Below are positions 29,384 to 36,295 of a stretch of DNA of 37,100 nt, one piece after another. The stretch is from NCBI GenBank assembly GCA_017939755.1, contig JAGBAJ010000008.1:1-37100 (forward strand), given 5' to 3'. The translations under genes and the position numbers were made by a program. Under the pieces are notes generated by a model. That model was not told where the DNA came from and ran no database searches. It saw only the letters and a list, made by a program, of their open reading frames with translations. Numbering within the stretch: position 1 is the first letter of the stretch; each line of letters starts with the position of its first letter. This DNA comes from Clostridia bacterium. GTDB taxonomy: Bacteria > Bacillota > Clostridia > TANB77 > CAG-508.

Positions 29384-31297
29384 TTACAACCAGTTGTTTT
29401 TAAGATTAATTAACATACCTTGCAATAATCGGTTATATATTCCATTATTACCAGTCAATTTGTTATCGTTAAGTTTATTATCTTAACTTCTTATAGTTTC
29501 CTATAAGTTCGGCATATATTTTCACCTTCAACTTTACTTGTTAAGGTGTCGTTCACTCGTGCCAACATTTTATTCTGTATATTGAATACAGTTTCAGTTG
29601 GTATGCTCTACAATGCTAAAGGCTCTTTAATTCCTTTAGTTATCTCGGTATTAACTTGTTAAAATTTGCATTTAAAAAGTAGCTCAATTAAGCTACTTCG
29701 TTGTTTTTATTATTTATAAATTCTTCCCATTGTTCTAAAGTGTTGTTTCCTTTTCCATATATTTTATGAAATTCTCTATGTACTTCTTCTGATATAGTTA
29801 TTCCGTTTTCCATAACAGTTCTTAAACAAGTATATTTATTATACGAATATAAATGATGAACTACTAATCTTCCACCAATTTGCCCAGTAACTTGACAAGT
29901 ATAACTATCTCTTTCAAATACTTTTTTTACAAATTCATAATATTCAGGATATTTTCTACCTTGCTCTCTTTCTTCTTGTGTTAAATTAGAATTCCAATTA
30001 TGGTGATTTTCACCTCTATTATTTCTTATAGCACATTCCAAACATCCATGATTTTGTAATAAAGTATAAGGCATTGGAAACCATTCGTGTCCATCCACTT
30101 TGCATTTGCAATGTATAGGTATATCATTACCTTGATATTTTCCTAAAATTTCAATATCTTTTGCATGAGAATTCTTTTCATAAAATTCTTTCATAAATTG
30201 TTCATGTGTTTTTCTTTGTAAGTCATGTTGTTTTCTTATTGCACATTTAGGACAATCATATCCATATAATAAATTAAATGGGTATGCACTCCATGTATGA
30301 CCACATATCTTACATTCACACTCTATCTTAGTGTTACTATTTATATATTTGCTTAAAATATTTATATCATTGGCATGAATATTTTTTTCATAAAATTCTT
30401 TCATAAAATCTTCATGTGTTTTAGTTCTTTTTTCTATTCTTCTTTTTTTACTACATATAGGGCAACCTTTATCACTTAATAGAGAGTGTGGGGTTGTACT
30501 CCACTCATGTCTACATACCTTACATTTACAATCTATACTTTCATCATATCCATTGTATTTACTTAGAAATTCTATGTATTCAGCATTTTTATTCTTTTCA
30601 TAAAATTCTTTCATAAATTGTTTATGCGTTTTTTTAATTGATAATTAGGGTGTCTTATTTTACCTTTTTTAAAATTATCATAAGATTTATGCTCTGCAAT
30701 AGTTCCATCTTCAAATTGAACATCTATATTACTACTATTTCTATAAACAATTATTGTCATTTTTAAATCTTGATTGTTTAATTTTGTTTCTCCTAATCTA
30801 TCTATTTTTTTAGCCATATTAAATCCCACCTTTCAATTATTGGTTTTCATCATTATAGCTTTTCATTTATGTGTCCTTCTATTTATATTATACACATATT
30901 TTTAGATTTTGTCAATAAATACAAATTTTAATTTAGTCTTCCTTACTGTATATGTCACCATATACTAACCGATTTTGAACGATTATTCGATATACATTTC
31001 TGCATAAAGGAGCAAAGGTTTACTCAAACTAGCAGTTCTATTTAAGAACATTTCTGAGCATATTATTAAAAATATTAAAGAAGATTGATAATGTTTATCT
31101 AATTCTTCAATTGTGAGTTGCGTATAATCTATGATATAAGATGCTGAAGCGTTCATGATTATTTCTATTAAAACATCATCAAACGTTTCTTCAGGTACTA
31201 TACCCAAGTAGTCTTTAACACTCTGTATATCATCGATTATTTCTGAAAATTTTCGAGTTGGGTAATTATCATTATTGAAAAAAAATTGATTTGACAT
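29384..31297 (-). CDS. head-tail connector (gp6-like), two exons around a mobile intron
   Basis: Exon 1 (31297-31028, 90 codons) runs to FLNRTAS and exon 2 (29455-29384) continues TGNNGIYNRLLQGMLINLKN and NWL, giving 113 residues. The join restores the family's C-terminal pattern (MYxNRxA....I...(I/L)..ML..L). Without splicing, translation would run on into 15 intron codons (LSKPLLLYAEMYIE) and stop. The domain is the helical gp6 ring protein (IDDIQSVKDYLGIV, LTIEELDKHYQSSLIFLIIC). Forms the ring below the portal. Exon 1 has a slightly unusual acidic N-terminus. Confidence 0.82.
29673..29698 (-). terminator. terminator of the intron's endonuclease gene
   Basis: AAGTAGCT pairs with AGCTACTT, followed by TTTAAA on the minus strand; the stop codon lies in the stem. 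It is inside the intron, so read-through is needed to make the full connector mRNA. Confidence 0.75.
29688..30614 (-). CDS. intron HNH homing endonuclease, main part (frameshifted)
   Basis: 308 residues: three tandem zinc-ribbon repeats of about 68 residues (pattern FMKEFYEKN..A.DIEILGKY, CKCKVCGHEW, PxxLL...GCPxCA), then an HNH nuclease (RDSYTCQVTGQIGGRLVVHH, LYSYNKY). The first repeat is entered mid-way: the codons before the ATG (KTHKQF) continue the repeat in this frame but are reached from the upstream ORF only by a -1 shift at an A7 run near 30635-30641. So this is the C-terminal 80% of one gene. Its repeats probably bind DNA and the HNH cuts intron-less alleles. Confidence 0.85.
   Translation of the reverse strand: MKEFYEKNKNAEYIEFLSKYNGYDESIDCKCKVCRHEWSTTPHSLLSDKGCPICSKKRRIEKRTKTHEDFMKEFYEKNIHANDINILSKYINSNTKIECECKICGHTWSAYPFNLLYGYDCPKCAIRKQHDLQRKTHEQFMKEFYEKNSHAKDIEILGKYQGNDIPIHCKCKVDGHEWFPMPYTLLQNHGCLECAIRNNRGENHHNWNSNLTQEEREQGRKYPEYYEFVKKVFERDSYTCQVTGQIGGRLVVHHLYSYNKYTCLRTVMENGITISEEVHREFHKIYGKGNNTLEQWEEFINNKNNEVA
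30611..30817 (-). CDS. intron HNH endonuclease, N-terminal part with AP2-like unit
   Basis: About 68 residues, ATG at 30817 after AAAGGTGG. 'DRLGETKLNNQDLKMTIIVY', 'NIDVQFEDGTIAEHKSYDNF' and 'KKGKIRHP' are the same 50-residue unit found twice in the endonuclease at 23663. The frame ends NNL-TGA 4 bases into the main endonuclease frame; the two frames meet at TTAAAAAAACGC. Either a programmed -1 frameshift makes the full enzyme or the gene is inactivated by one lost A. Leader ORF and promoter are intact. Confidence 0.75.
   Translation of the reverse strand: MAKKIDRLGETKLNNQDLKMTIIVYRNSSNIDVQFEDGTIAEHKSYDNFKKGKIRHPNYQLKKRINNL
30837..30866 (-). CDS. shortened leader ORF of the intron endonuclease cassette
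   Basis: AGAAGGA then ATG encoding MKSYNDENQ and stop. Corresponds to MNSFNDKN... of the two other cassettes but stops before reaching the endonuclease start. Confidence 0.4.
   Translation of the reverse strand: MKSYNDENQ
30887..30915 (-). promoter_or_regulatory. consensus promoter inside the connector intron
   Basis: Minus strand TTGACA, 17-base spacer AAATCTAAAAATATGTG, TATAAT: both hexamers perfect. Drives the intron endonuclease independently of the late operon. Confidence 0.9.
31028..31297 (-). CDS. head-tail connector exon 1 (90 codons)
   Basis: Main exon of the gp6-like connector. Annotation without splicing would extend it to the in-intron stop at 30983. Confidence 0.82.
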
Positions 31298-31316
31298 AAT
31301 CTGTCACCAACTTTTT

Positions 31317-32441
31317 TTAAACAGTAGTATCGTTTATAAATGCTATAGCATCGTTCATTAACAATTTGATATCCAATCTACAATTTGCTTTTATTAGTAC
31401 AGAATCATTCATAAATCCTGCTTCTTCTGATTTTTTGATAGTTAAGTCTTTTCTTAAACCAACAACAACTGCTTTTTCCATGTTTACAAACATTATTGGT
31501 TTTGCATCAGGAAGTGGAGCGATTACGCAAGGTTTACCTTTTATTACACCATCTGCTCCTTCTAATAAGTTAGGCATTTCCATACCATGCATTTGTAAAA
31601 CTGGTCTACCTTCTTGGTCTCTTAATTTAGCTAATTTTCCTGCCATAGCATCATTTACTATGAACATTGCTCCATCTCTATAAGCTCTAGGTAATGCGAA
31701 CATTAAGTCAATTATATCGTCTTCGTCAACAACACCATCTGCAACTGTAACAACTTTAGCTCCTTTTTCTTGAGTAGCCATTGCTAAACCTTCTATTCCT
31801 GCTTCTTGGTCTCCAGATACTATTAATTCATTAACAGTTCCAGCATAAGCATCTCTAAGTTGTGCCATTAATGCTCCCTCTATGTCATAATCAGCATCTT
31901 GAAGTAATTCTTCAGATAAAGCAACCATCACACCGAATTTTTCAGCACCTAATTTTACTTGACCAAATTGAGCTTGTTTTTTAGCATATTCTGCAAGTTC
32001 TGCAACTTTTACAAATTTATCTATTACAACTTTTTCAACTGGAATTATATGAGGACTAGCAGTAACAACTTTTCTAGCTTTGTCATATAAAACGCATTTA
32101 TCTCTTAGAGCTTTTTCTATTTGATTTGCATAAGTATCATTTATTAATTCGCCAACGTTTTGAGTAGTGTGCTCTCCTTCTGCTTTTATTTCATTAAGGT
32201 TCACTTCTTGTCCTGCCATTAATTTATTATATAGTTCAGACATTTTCTTATCACTTTCCTTTTCTTTTCTATTTTCGATTTCTTGAGCGTTATCAAATTC
32301 TCTTATCATATCTTCAACTTTAGAAAGTTCATTTTTAAATTCATCGAATTTAACACTATCGAACACTTCTATGTTTTCAGTCATGATTGACATTGAATTT
32401 AATAACTCAACTTTTCTTTCTTTTAATTCTTTCAAAGTCAC
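31317..32441 (-). CDS. major capsid protein (HK97 fold)
   Basis: 374 residues. N-terminal coiled delta/scaffold domain to about residue 90 (KELKERKVELLNSMSIMTEN, FDEFKNELSKVEDMIREFDN). Then HK97-type E-loop/P-domain: NQIEKALRDKCVLYDKARKV, 'LGAEKFGVMVALSEELLQDA', 'DGAMFIVNDAMAGKLAKLRD', 'GRPVLQMHGMEMPNLLEGAD' and an A-domain ending KANCRLDIKLLMNDAIAFIN. The delta domain is probably removed by the adjacent ClpP-like protease. Start ATG with a GGAGCTG site upstream. Codon use is less AT-extreme than neighbours, as usual for a highly expressed capsid gene. Confidence 0.95.
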   Translation of the reverse strand: MTLKELKERKVELLNSMSIMTENIEVFDSVKFDEFKNELSKVEDMIREFDNAQEIENRKEKESDKKMSELYNKLMAGQEVNLNEIKAEGEHTTQNVGELINDTYANQIEKALRDKCVLYDKARKVVTASPHIIPVEKVVIDKFVKVAELAEYAKKQAQFGQVKLGAEKFGVMVALSEELLQDADYDIEGALMAQLRDAYAGTVNELIVSGDQEAGIEGLAMATQEKGAKVVTVADGVVDEDDIIDLMFALPRAYRDGAMFIVNDAMAGKLAKLRDQEGRPVLQMHGMEMPNLLEGADGVIKGKPCVIAPLPDAKPIMFVNMEKAVVVGLRKDLTIKKSEEAGFMNDSVLIKANCRLDIKLLMNDAIAFINDTTV

Positions 32442-32470
32442 TTTTTTATTCAGCTCCTTTCCTTTTGCAT

Positions 32471-32492
32471 TAAAAAAACACCATTAGGTGTC
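32471..32492 (-). terminator. terminator between the protease and capsid genes
   Basis: ACACC-TAAT-GGTGT followed by TTTTTTTAAT on the minus strand, about 30 bases before the capsid ATG. Read-through must be large for capsid expression. Confidence 0.75.
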
Positions 32493-32498
32493 TGTTTA

Positions 32499-33497
32499 CT
32501 ATTTATAATTGTCTAAAAATGATTTTGCTTGTAGAAATGCAAGTTCTAATTTAGCCTTGGCTTGAGCTTCTTCTAATTCTGCTTTAGCTTTTTCTTCTTC
32601 TTTACATTTATCTTGCTCTTCTTTTTTCTTACAACCATCTTCCATATCGTCCATATCATCATCAGTATTAGGTTCGTCTTGTTCTTCTAATTTGAATTTA
32701 ACTCCACATTCAGGACAAATGAAAAATCCATCTTCATCTTGTTCCATTATACCAACGTAATCACATTGAGGACATTTTAATTCTTTTGCTTCATTTTTCT
32801 TTTCTTTGTCATCGTCACATTTATCTTCTACTTCTTCTATAGTTTCTTCCTCTTGTTCTTCATCTTCTTTTTCTTCTTTTAATTCATCTAAAAGAGATTG
32901 AGGAATATTTTTATAGTTGTTAAAGTCAACTTTTGCATATGCAACTTTTTCTTCTTTTTCAAGAACAAAATCAAAATAATCTAAAATTTCATTTCCACAT
33001 AACCATGTTTCTTTATTCATCATATCTACTATTTGTTCTCTACTTATACCTTCTTTAACGTGTTTCATATAAGCATCTGTTATTGTATTGTCCATTTTTT
33101 CTAAAAGTTCAGCAGTCTCTAGTAAATCTTTTTTGTTGCCCATTGCAGTACACCAAGAATTGTGCATCATCCAATAAGAGTTTGGATTTATATGTACTTC
33201 GTCTGCTGAACAGCAGATTAATGTAGCTATTGAAGCTGAAAGACCATCGACAATAGCAACCACTTTTCCTTTATGTTGTTTTATCATTTCACCAATACAG
33301 ATACCTGCAAAGCATGAGCCACCTCCACTATTAACGTGGATTTCAATTTCTTTTCCTTCATAATCTTTTAAAAAATCTTTTACAGCAGAAGGAAATTGGT
33401 CGTCCATACTCCAAGCATCTATTTCACTTCCACAGATATCTCCATAAAAGAATAATTGAGCTTTTTCTTCAGATAAATTTTTTATATCGAATTTCAT
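32499..33497 (-). CDS. ClpP-like prohead protease with acidic zinc-ribbon extension
   Basis: 332 residues. Residues 1-200 are the ClpP-like serine protease of HK97-type heads: LFFYGDICGSEI, 'IHVNSGGGSCFAGICIGEMI', 'IVDGLSASIATLICCSADEV' (Ser nucleophile), 'YWMMHNSW' (His), 'ETWLCGNEILDYFDFV'. From about 210 the protein is highly acidic, then a zinc ribbon (CPQCDYVGIMEQDEDGFFIC, then PECG), then another acidic stretch and a coiled C-terminus (EEEKAKAELEEAQAKAKLEL). Such a C-terminal part is uncommon and could act as a fused scaffold. Cleaves the capsid delta domain. No separate scaffold gene exists. Confidence 0.92.
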   Translation of the reverse strand: MKFDIKNLSEEKAQLFFYGDICGSEIDAWSMDDQFPSAVKDFLKDYEGKEIEIHVNSGGGSCFAGICIGEMIKQHKGKVVAIVDGLSASIATLICCSADEVHINPNSYWMMHNSWCTAMGNKKDLLETAELLEKMDNTITDAYMKHVKEGISREQIVDMMNKETWLCGNEILDYFDFVLEKEEKVAYAKVDFNNYKNIPQSLLDELKEEKEDEEQEEETIEEVEDKCDDDKEKKNEAKELKCPQCDYVGIMEQDEDGFFICPECGVKFKLEEQDEPNTDDDMDDMEDGCKKKEEQDKCKEEEKAKAELEEAQAKAKLELAFLQAKSFLDNYK

Positions 33498-33591
33498 TTC
33501 TTCACCTCGCTTTGAATATCATTCAAGGTTTTACAATCTTAAAATATAGTTGAATAGAATTTTTAAAATTATCTCTGCAAAATGTTGCATA

Positions 33592-33617
33592 ATAAAAGAA
33601 GTAGCCTAAGCTACCTC
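33592..33617 (-). terminator. terminator of the 33606 endonuclease
   Basis: AGGTAGC-TTAG-GCTACTT then CTTTTATT on the minus strand; the stop codon is in the loop. Confidence 0.75.
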
Positions 33618-34859
33618 ATTATCATTTTGTTCTTTTAAATATTCCCAATGATATCCTCCACATTTATTACCTCTTTTAATTGCTTGTTTTATTGCACTAA
33701 TACTTCTTTCAACAGATTTTCCAGCTAATGTCATAGTATCAAATATTTCACCAGTTTCTACATTTCTTACTTTAGTAGATTTATTATTATTCTTACCACT
33801 ATATTTTTTGGCTCTTATTTTATTACTTTCCTCTTTAGAATAATCACAAGCTCCACACTCTTTTCCTTTTTTAAGATATCTTGTAATAGTATTTCTATTT
33901 ACATTTAACATTTCACTAATTTTAATAATATCGTGAGTTATATTATTGTATATATCCCATGCTTCAACACACTTAGATTTTTGGCATTGTTTCCAAATTA
34001 ATTCCCAATCTATTTTAGATAAATCAAATATATTAGTTAGTTCGGAGTTTATTATTTGTTCTTTTAAATAATTAAATAAATTGTTACTATATTTATTACT
34101 ATTAGTTAAATCTATTCTTATAGTTTTATATCCTCCATATTTAAAATTTAAAAAATCTCTCCAATAATCATATTCTCTAGTATGATTTCCATATCCTCCG
34201 TCCATTTCTAATATTATATAGTAATCTTTTAATAAAAAATCTACACTTTGATTACTTCTAAAATAATAAGGTGAATATTCTGATATAAAATTTATATTTA
34301 ATTGTTTTAATAAATTATATGCAAATTTATTCGGTATTGAAATTCCATCAGAACAATTTTTACATGAATAACCTTGTCTAACTATATTGCTTAAAAAAAC
34401 TTTTTCATTAGATATTTCTCCACATTCATTGCATTTAACATAATATTTTTTATAACTACTTGTGCAAGTCATATTATAACAATCGTCAAAAGTTAAATCA
34501 TTCTCAGGTATTGCTATCATTCTTGCTATATCAGGACGATTGTACGCAAGGCTATCTTTATAATGTACTTTATATTGACCTTTACAATATCCACATCTAC
34601 TTCCTCTATGAAAACTATCACATCTTGTTTCATATCCAACTTTATTTCCTTCTCTATTATAATTGTGATAATCGTGTTTTTGACAATATAACCAAACCTT
34701 TTTACTACTACTTTTAGTAATTTCATAAGGATTTATTCCATTTTCATTATTCTTTTCCCAGTTCCATATTTTATCTAATTCTATTCCTAATTCTTCTATT
34801 ATATAATAAGCGAAACTTTTTTCATAAGGTATTTTCTCATATTTATAATTTTTACCCAT
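33606..34859 (-). CDS. PD-(D/E)XK-type homing endonuclease with NUMOD1 end
   Basis: 417 residues; ATG at 34859. N-terminal 120 residues are unlike the other cassettes (zinc-like CQKHDYHNYN, CGYCKG). From 'ARMIAIPENDLTFDD' on it parallels 23663-25024: KCNECGEIS, YSCKNCSDGISIPNKFAYNL, a nuclease core 'SVDFLLKDYYIILEMDGGYG' (D...E.D), the 'SKIDWELIWKQCQKSKCVEAW' module and RNTITRYLKKGKECGACDY. It ends with a NUMOD1 recognition domain (NVETGEIFDTMTLAGKSVER ... GGYHWEYL). Inserted between portal and protease with its own promoter, leader and terminator; no intron core around it. Active-site spacing differs from the sibling, so the family is probable rather than certain. Confidence 0.75.
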   Translation of the reverse strand: MGKNYKYEKIPYEKSFAYYIIEELGIELDKIWNWEKNNENGINPYEITKSSSKKVWLYCQKHDYHNYNREGNKVGYETRCDSFHRGSRCGYCKGQYKVHYKDSLAYNRPDIARMIAIPENDLTFDDCYNMTCTSSYKKYYVKCNECGEISNEKVFLSNIVRQGYSCKNCSDGISIPNKFAYNLLKQLNINFISEYSPYYFRSNQSVDFLLKDYYIILEMDGGYGNHTREYDYWRDFLNFKYGGYKTIRIDLTNSNKYSNNLFNYLKEQIINSELTNIFDLSKIDWELIWKQCQKSKCVEAWDIYNNITHDIIKISEMLNVNRNTITRYLKKGKECGACDYSKEESNKIRAKKYSGKNNNKSTKVRNVETGEIFDTMTLAGKSVERSISAIKQAIKRGNKCGGYHWEYLKEQNDNEVA

Positions 34860-34909
34860 TAACAAACAACTCCTTCAACAATAATTTTATTATCATTAAA
34901 GCTATTCAA
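34859..34909 (-). CDS. leader ORF of the endonuclease cassette (TTG start, 16 codons)
   Basis: TTG then NSFNDNKIIVEGVVC and stop overlapping the endonuclease ATG (TAATG). Matches the leader at 25024-25071; the start codon is TTG instead of ATG. The endonuclease ribosome site GAAGGAG lies within it. Confidence 0.5.
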   Translation of the reverse strand: MNSFNDNKIIVEGVVC

Positions 34910-34931
34910 TCATTAGTCCTTCTATATTATT

Positions 34932-34960
34932 ATTATACACAGATTTTTAGATTTTGTAAA
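34932..34960 (-). promoter_or_regulatory. promoter of the 33606 endonuclease cassette
   Basis: Minus strand TTTACA, 17-base spacer AAATCTAAAAATCTGTG, TATAAT. Nearly identical to 30887-30915 and 13974-14002. Confidence 0.85.
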
Positions 34961-34968
34961 TATTAAAA

Positions 34969-34997
34969 TAAAAAAAGAAGAGCTTTATTGCTCTTCT
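34969..34997 (-). terminator. terminator after the portal gene
   Basis: GAAGAGC and GCTCTTC form a stem with a 6-base loop containing the portal stop, followed by seven T on the minus strand. Confidence 0.85.
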
Positions 34998-36280
34998 TCG
35001 TTATTATCTTCTTTTATTTTTACTTGTTCTTCTGTTATTTCTTGTCCTTGATTAACTGAAGGTAATATTATTTCTCCATCTTCAGTTAAGAAATAACAAT
35101 TGACTGGAAGTTGAGTTAAGTCTCCATTTTCTCGTCTTTGTAATCCTAATTGTTTACGAGCTTCATTATAAGTCATCAATCCTGAATTTACTAAAGATTT
35201 TAAATAATCTGCAAGTTCTTGAGCAGATATTTTTAATATTTGACTTGTATCAAATTGGAAATAATAACCTTGTTGTATTTCCTTTTCTGTTAATAAAAAT
35301 CTTTGATATGCTTGCTCAAGGCACGTTATGTAAGGCATTAGCGTTGTTTTTAAAAAACGTATAGATTCTTCAGAAGATGTTGCATAACTCGAAGCACTTG
35401 ATACTAAATAAGTAAATGGTATATTTAATAATTGTGCTATCTGCTCACAACTATATTTTCTTGAATTTAAAAGCTCTAGTTCTTCAGGATTCAATGTGAC
35501 TGTATTATAAGTAAGTCCCTCTTCGAAAATTGGCACTTGGTTGCTTTTAGCTAAACCTTTGAATGAACTTCTAATATTATCTTTAGCTTGAGGACTAAGT
35601 GAATTTGGAGTTGAAAGATAAGCAGGCAATTTATTACCTAAAGCATTTGAACTATTGTTCATTTCGTCTAAAGCCAATCTTAATACTTTCTTTCCTTTTT
35701 CTAGTAATCCAATTCCCTCGATATCTGTACTTCTAGCAACGTCTTTTGAAGCAACCATCATAGCATCACTATTTACCGTCAAAGAATCTTGAAATAAACT
35801 AAAACTGAACTTATAATCATAAGAATTTCCCACTTTTATCAACTGAGGACTTACATCTGTTTTGTTTAAATAATACATTTCTTCTATATTATTTCTTCCA
35901 GTTTTTCTAAGATAAGTATAAGAAGTTCCATATAGTACCAAACTTTTTACTTGTCCATATTTCATATTGAAAGCACTATCGAAAAAATTGTTAGATACAT
36001 TTAGCATTTGAACTCTTTTATCTCCTATTATCTCCTCTTTTTCTCCATCTTCATTAGTTTTGTATAGTTTTATTGGTAAATATGCAATACTACTAGCTAT
36101 TAAATCTACCCCAGATGCAACAGCACTTATTTGCATAGCTTCCTTTTCAGTTATACTTCCACTTGAGCTTTCATCATCACTCCATGAAATTGTTGTATCT
36201 TGAGTGATGTCTACTTCAGTAGTTTGCACTTCATTTTTTATCTCATTATTTCCAAAAAACCAATCTATAAATTTTCCCAA
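34985..36280 (-). CDS. portal protein (HK97 family)
   Basis: 431 residues, TTG start with AAAAGGAG 9 bases upstream. Family landmarks: 'AMQISAVASGVDLIASSIAY' followed by LPIKLYK, 'KYGQVKSLVLYGTSYTYLRK', 'GIGLLEKGKKVLRLALDEMN', 'LNSRKYSCEQIAQLLNIPFT' and 'YLVSSASSYATSSEESIRFL', 'TYNEARKQLGLQ'. Forms the dodecameric DNA gate of the head. It directly follows the terminase; a terminator overlaps its 3' end. Length is typical. Confidence 0.93.
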   Translation of the reverse strand: MGKFIDWFFGNNEIKNEVQTTEVDITQDTTISWSDDESSSGSITEKEAMQISAVASGVDLIASSIAYLPIKLYKTNEDGEKEEIIGDKRVQMLNVSNNFFDSAFNMKYGQVKSLVLYGTSYTYLRKTGRNNIEEMYYLNKTDVSPQLIKVGNSYDYKFSFSLFQDSLTVNSDAMMVASKDVARSTDIEGIGLLEKGKKVLRLALDEMNNSSNALGNKLPAYLSTPNSLSPQAKDNIRSSFKGLAKSNQVPIFEEGLTYNTVTLNPEELELLNSRKYSCEQIAQLLNIPFTYLVSSASSYATSSEESIRFLKTTLMPYITCLEQAYQRFLLTEKEIQQGYYFQFDTSQILKISAQELADYLKSLVNSGLMTYNEARKQLGLQRRENGDLTQLPVNCYFLTEDGEIILPSVNQGQEITEEQVKIKEDNNEEEQ

Positions 36281-36295
36281 ATTATTTCACTCCTT

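Larger units (their letters stand above)
29456..31027 (-). mobile_element. group I intron carrying an HNH endonuclease cassette
   Basis: About 1572 nt. 5' part (31027-30920): exon end GCTAGT, guide GCT, P2 hairpin TATGCA-GAA-TGTATA, CAAAATCGGT, GGAAGACTAA. 3' part (29670-29456): AATACCGAGATAAC, GTAGAGCATACC (P7), GGCACGAGTGA, ATATGCC (P7'), CTTATAG-GAAA-CTATAAG, GTTAAG/CTTAAC, final GATAACAAATTG. These elements match introns 1 and 2 of the major tail gene. Between the halves lie a promoter, leader ORF, endonuclease gene and terminator, inserted in a peripheral loop. Confidence 0.85.

Noticed and set aside
34460..34726. Open frames on both strands within the 33606-34859 endonuclease
   Set aside because: They lie inside a well-supported gene with zinc and nuclease motifs; no ribosome sites or family resemblance.
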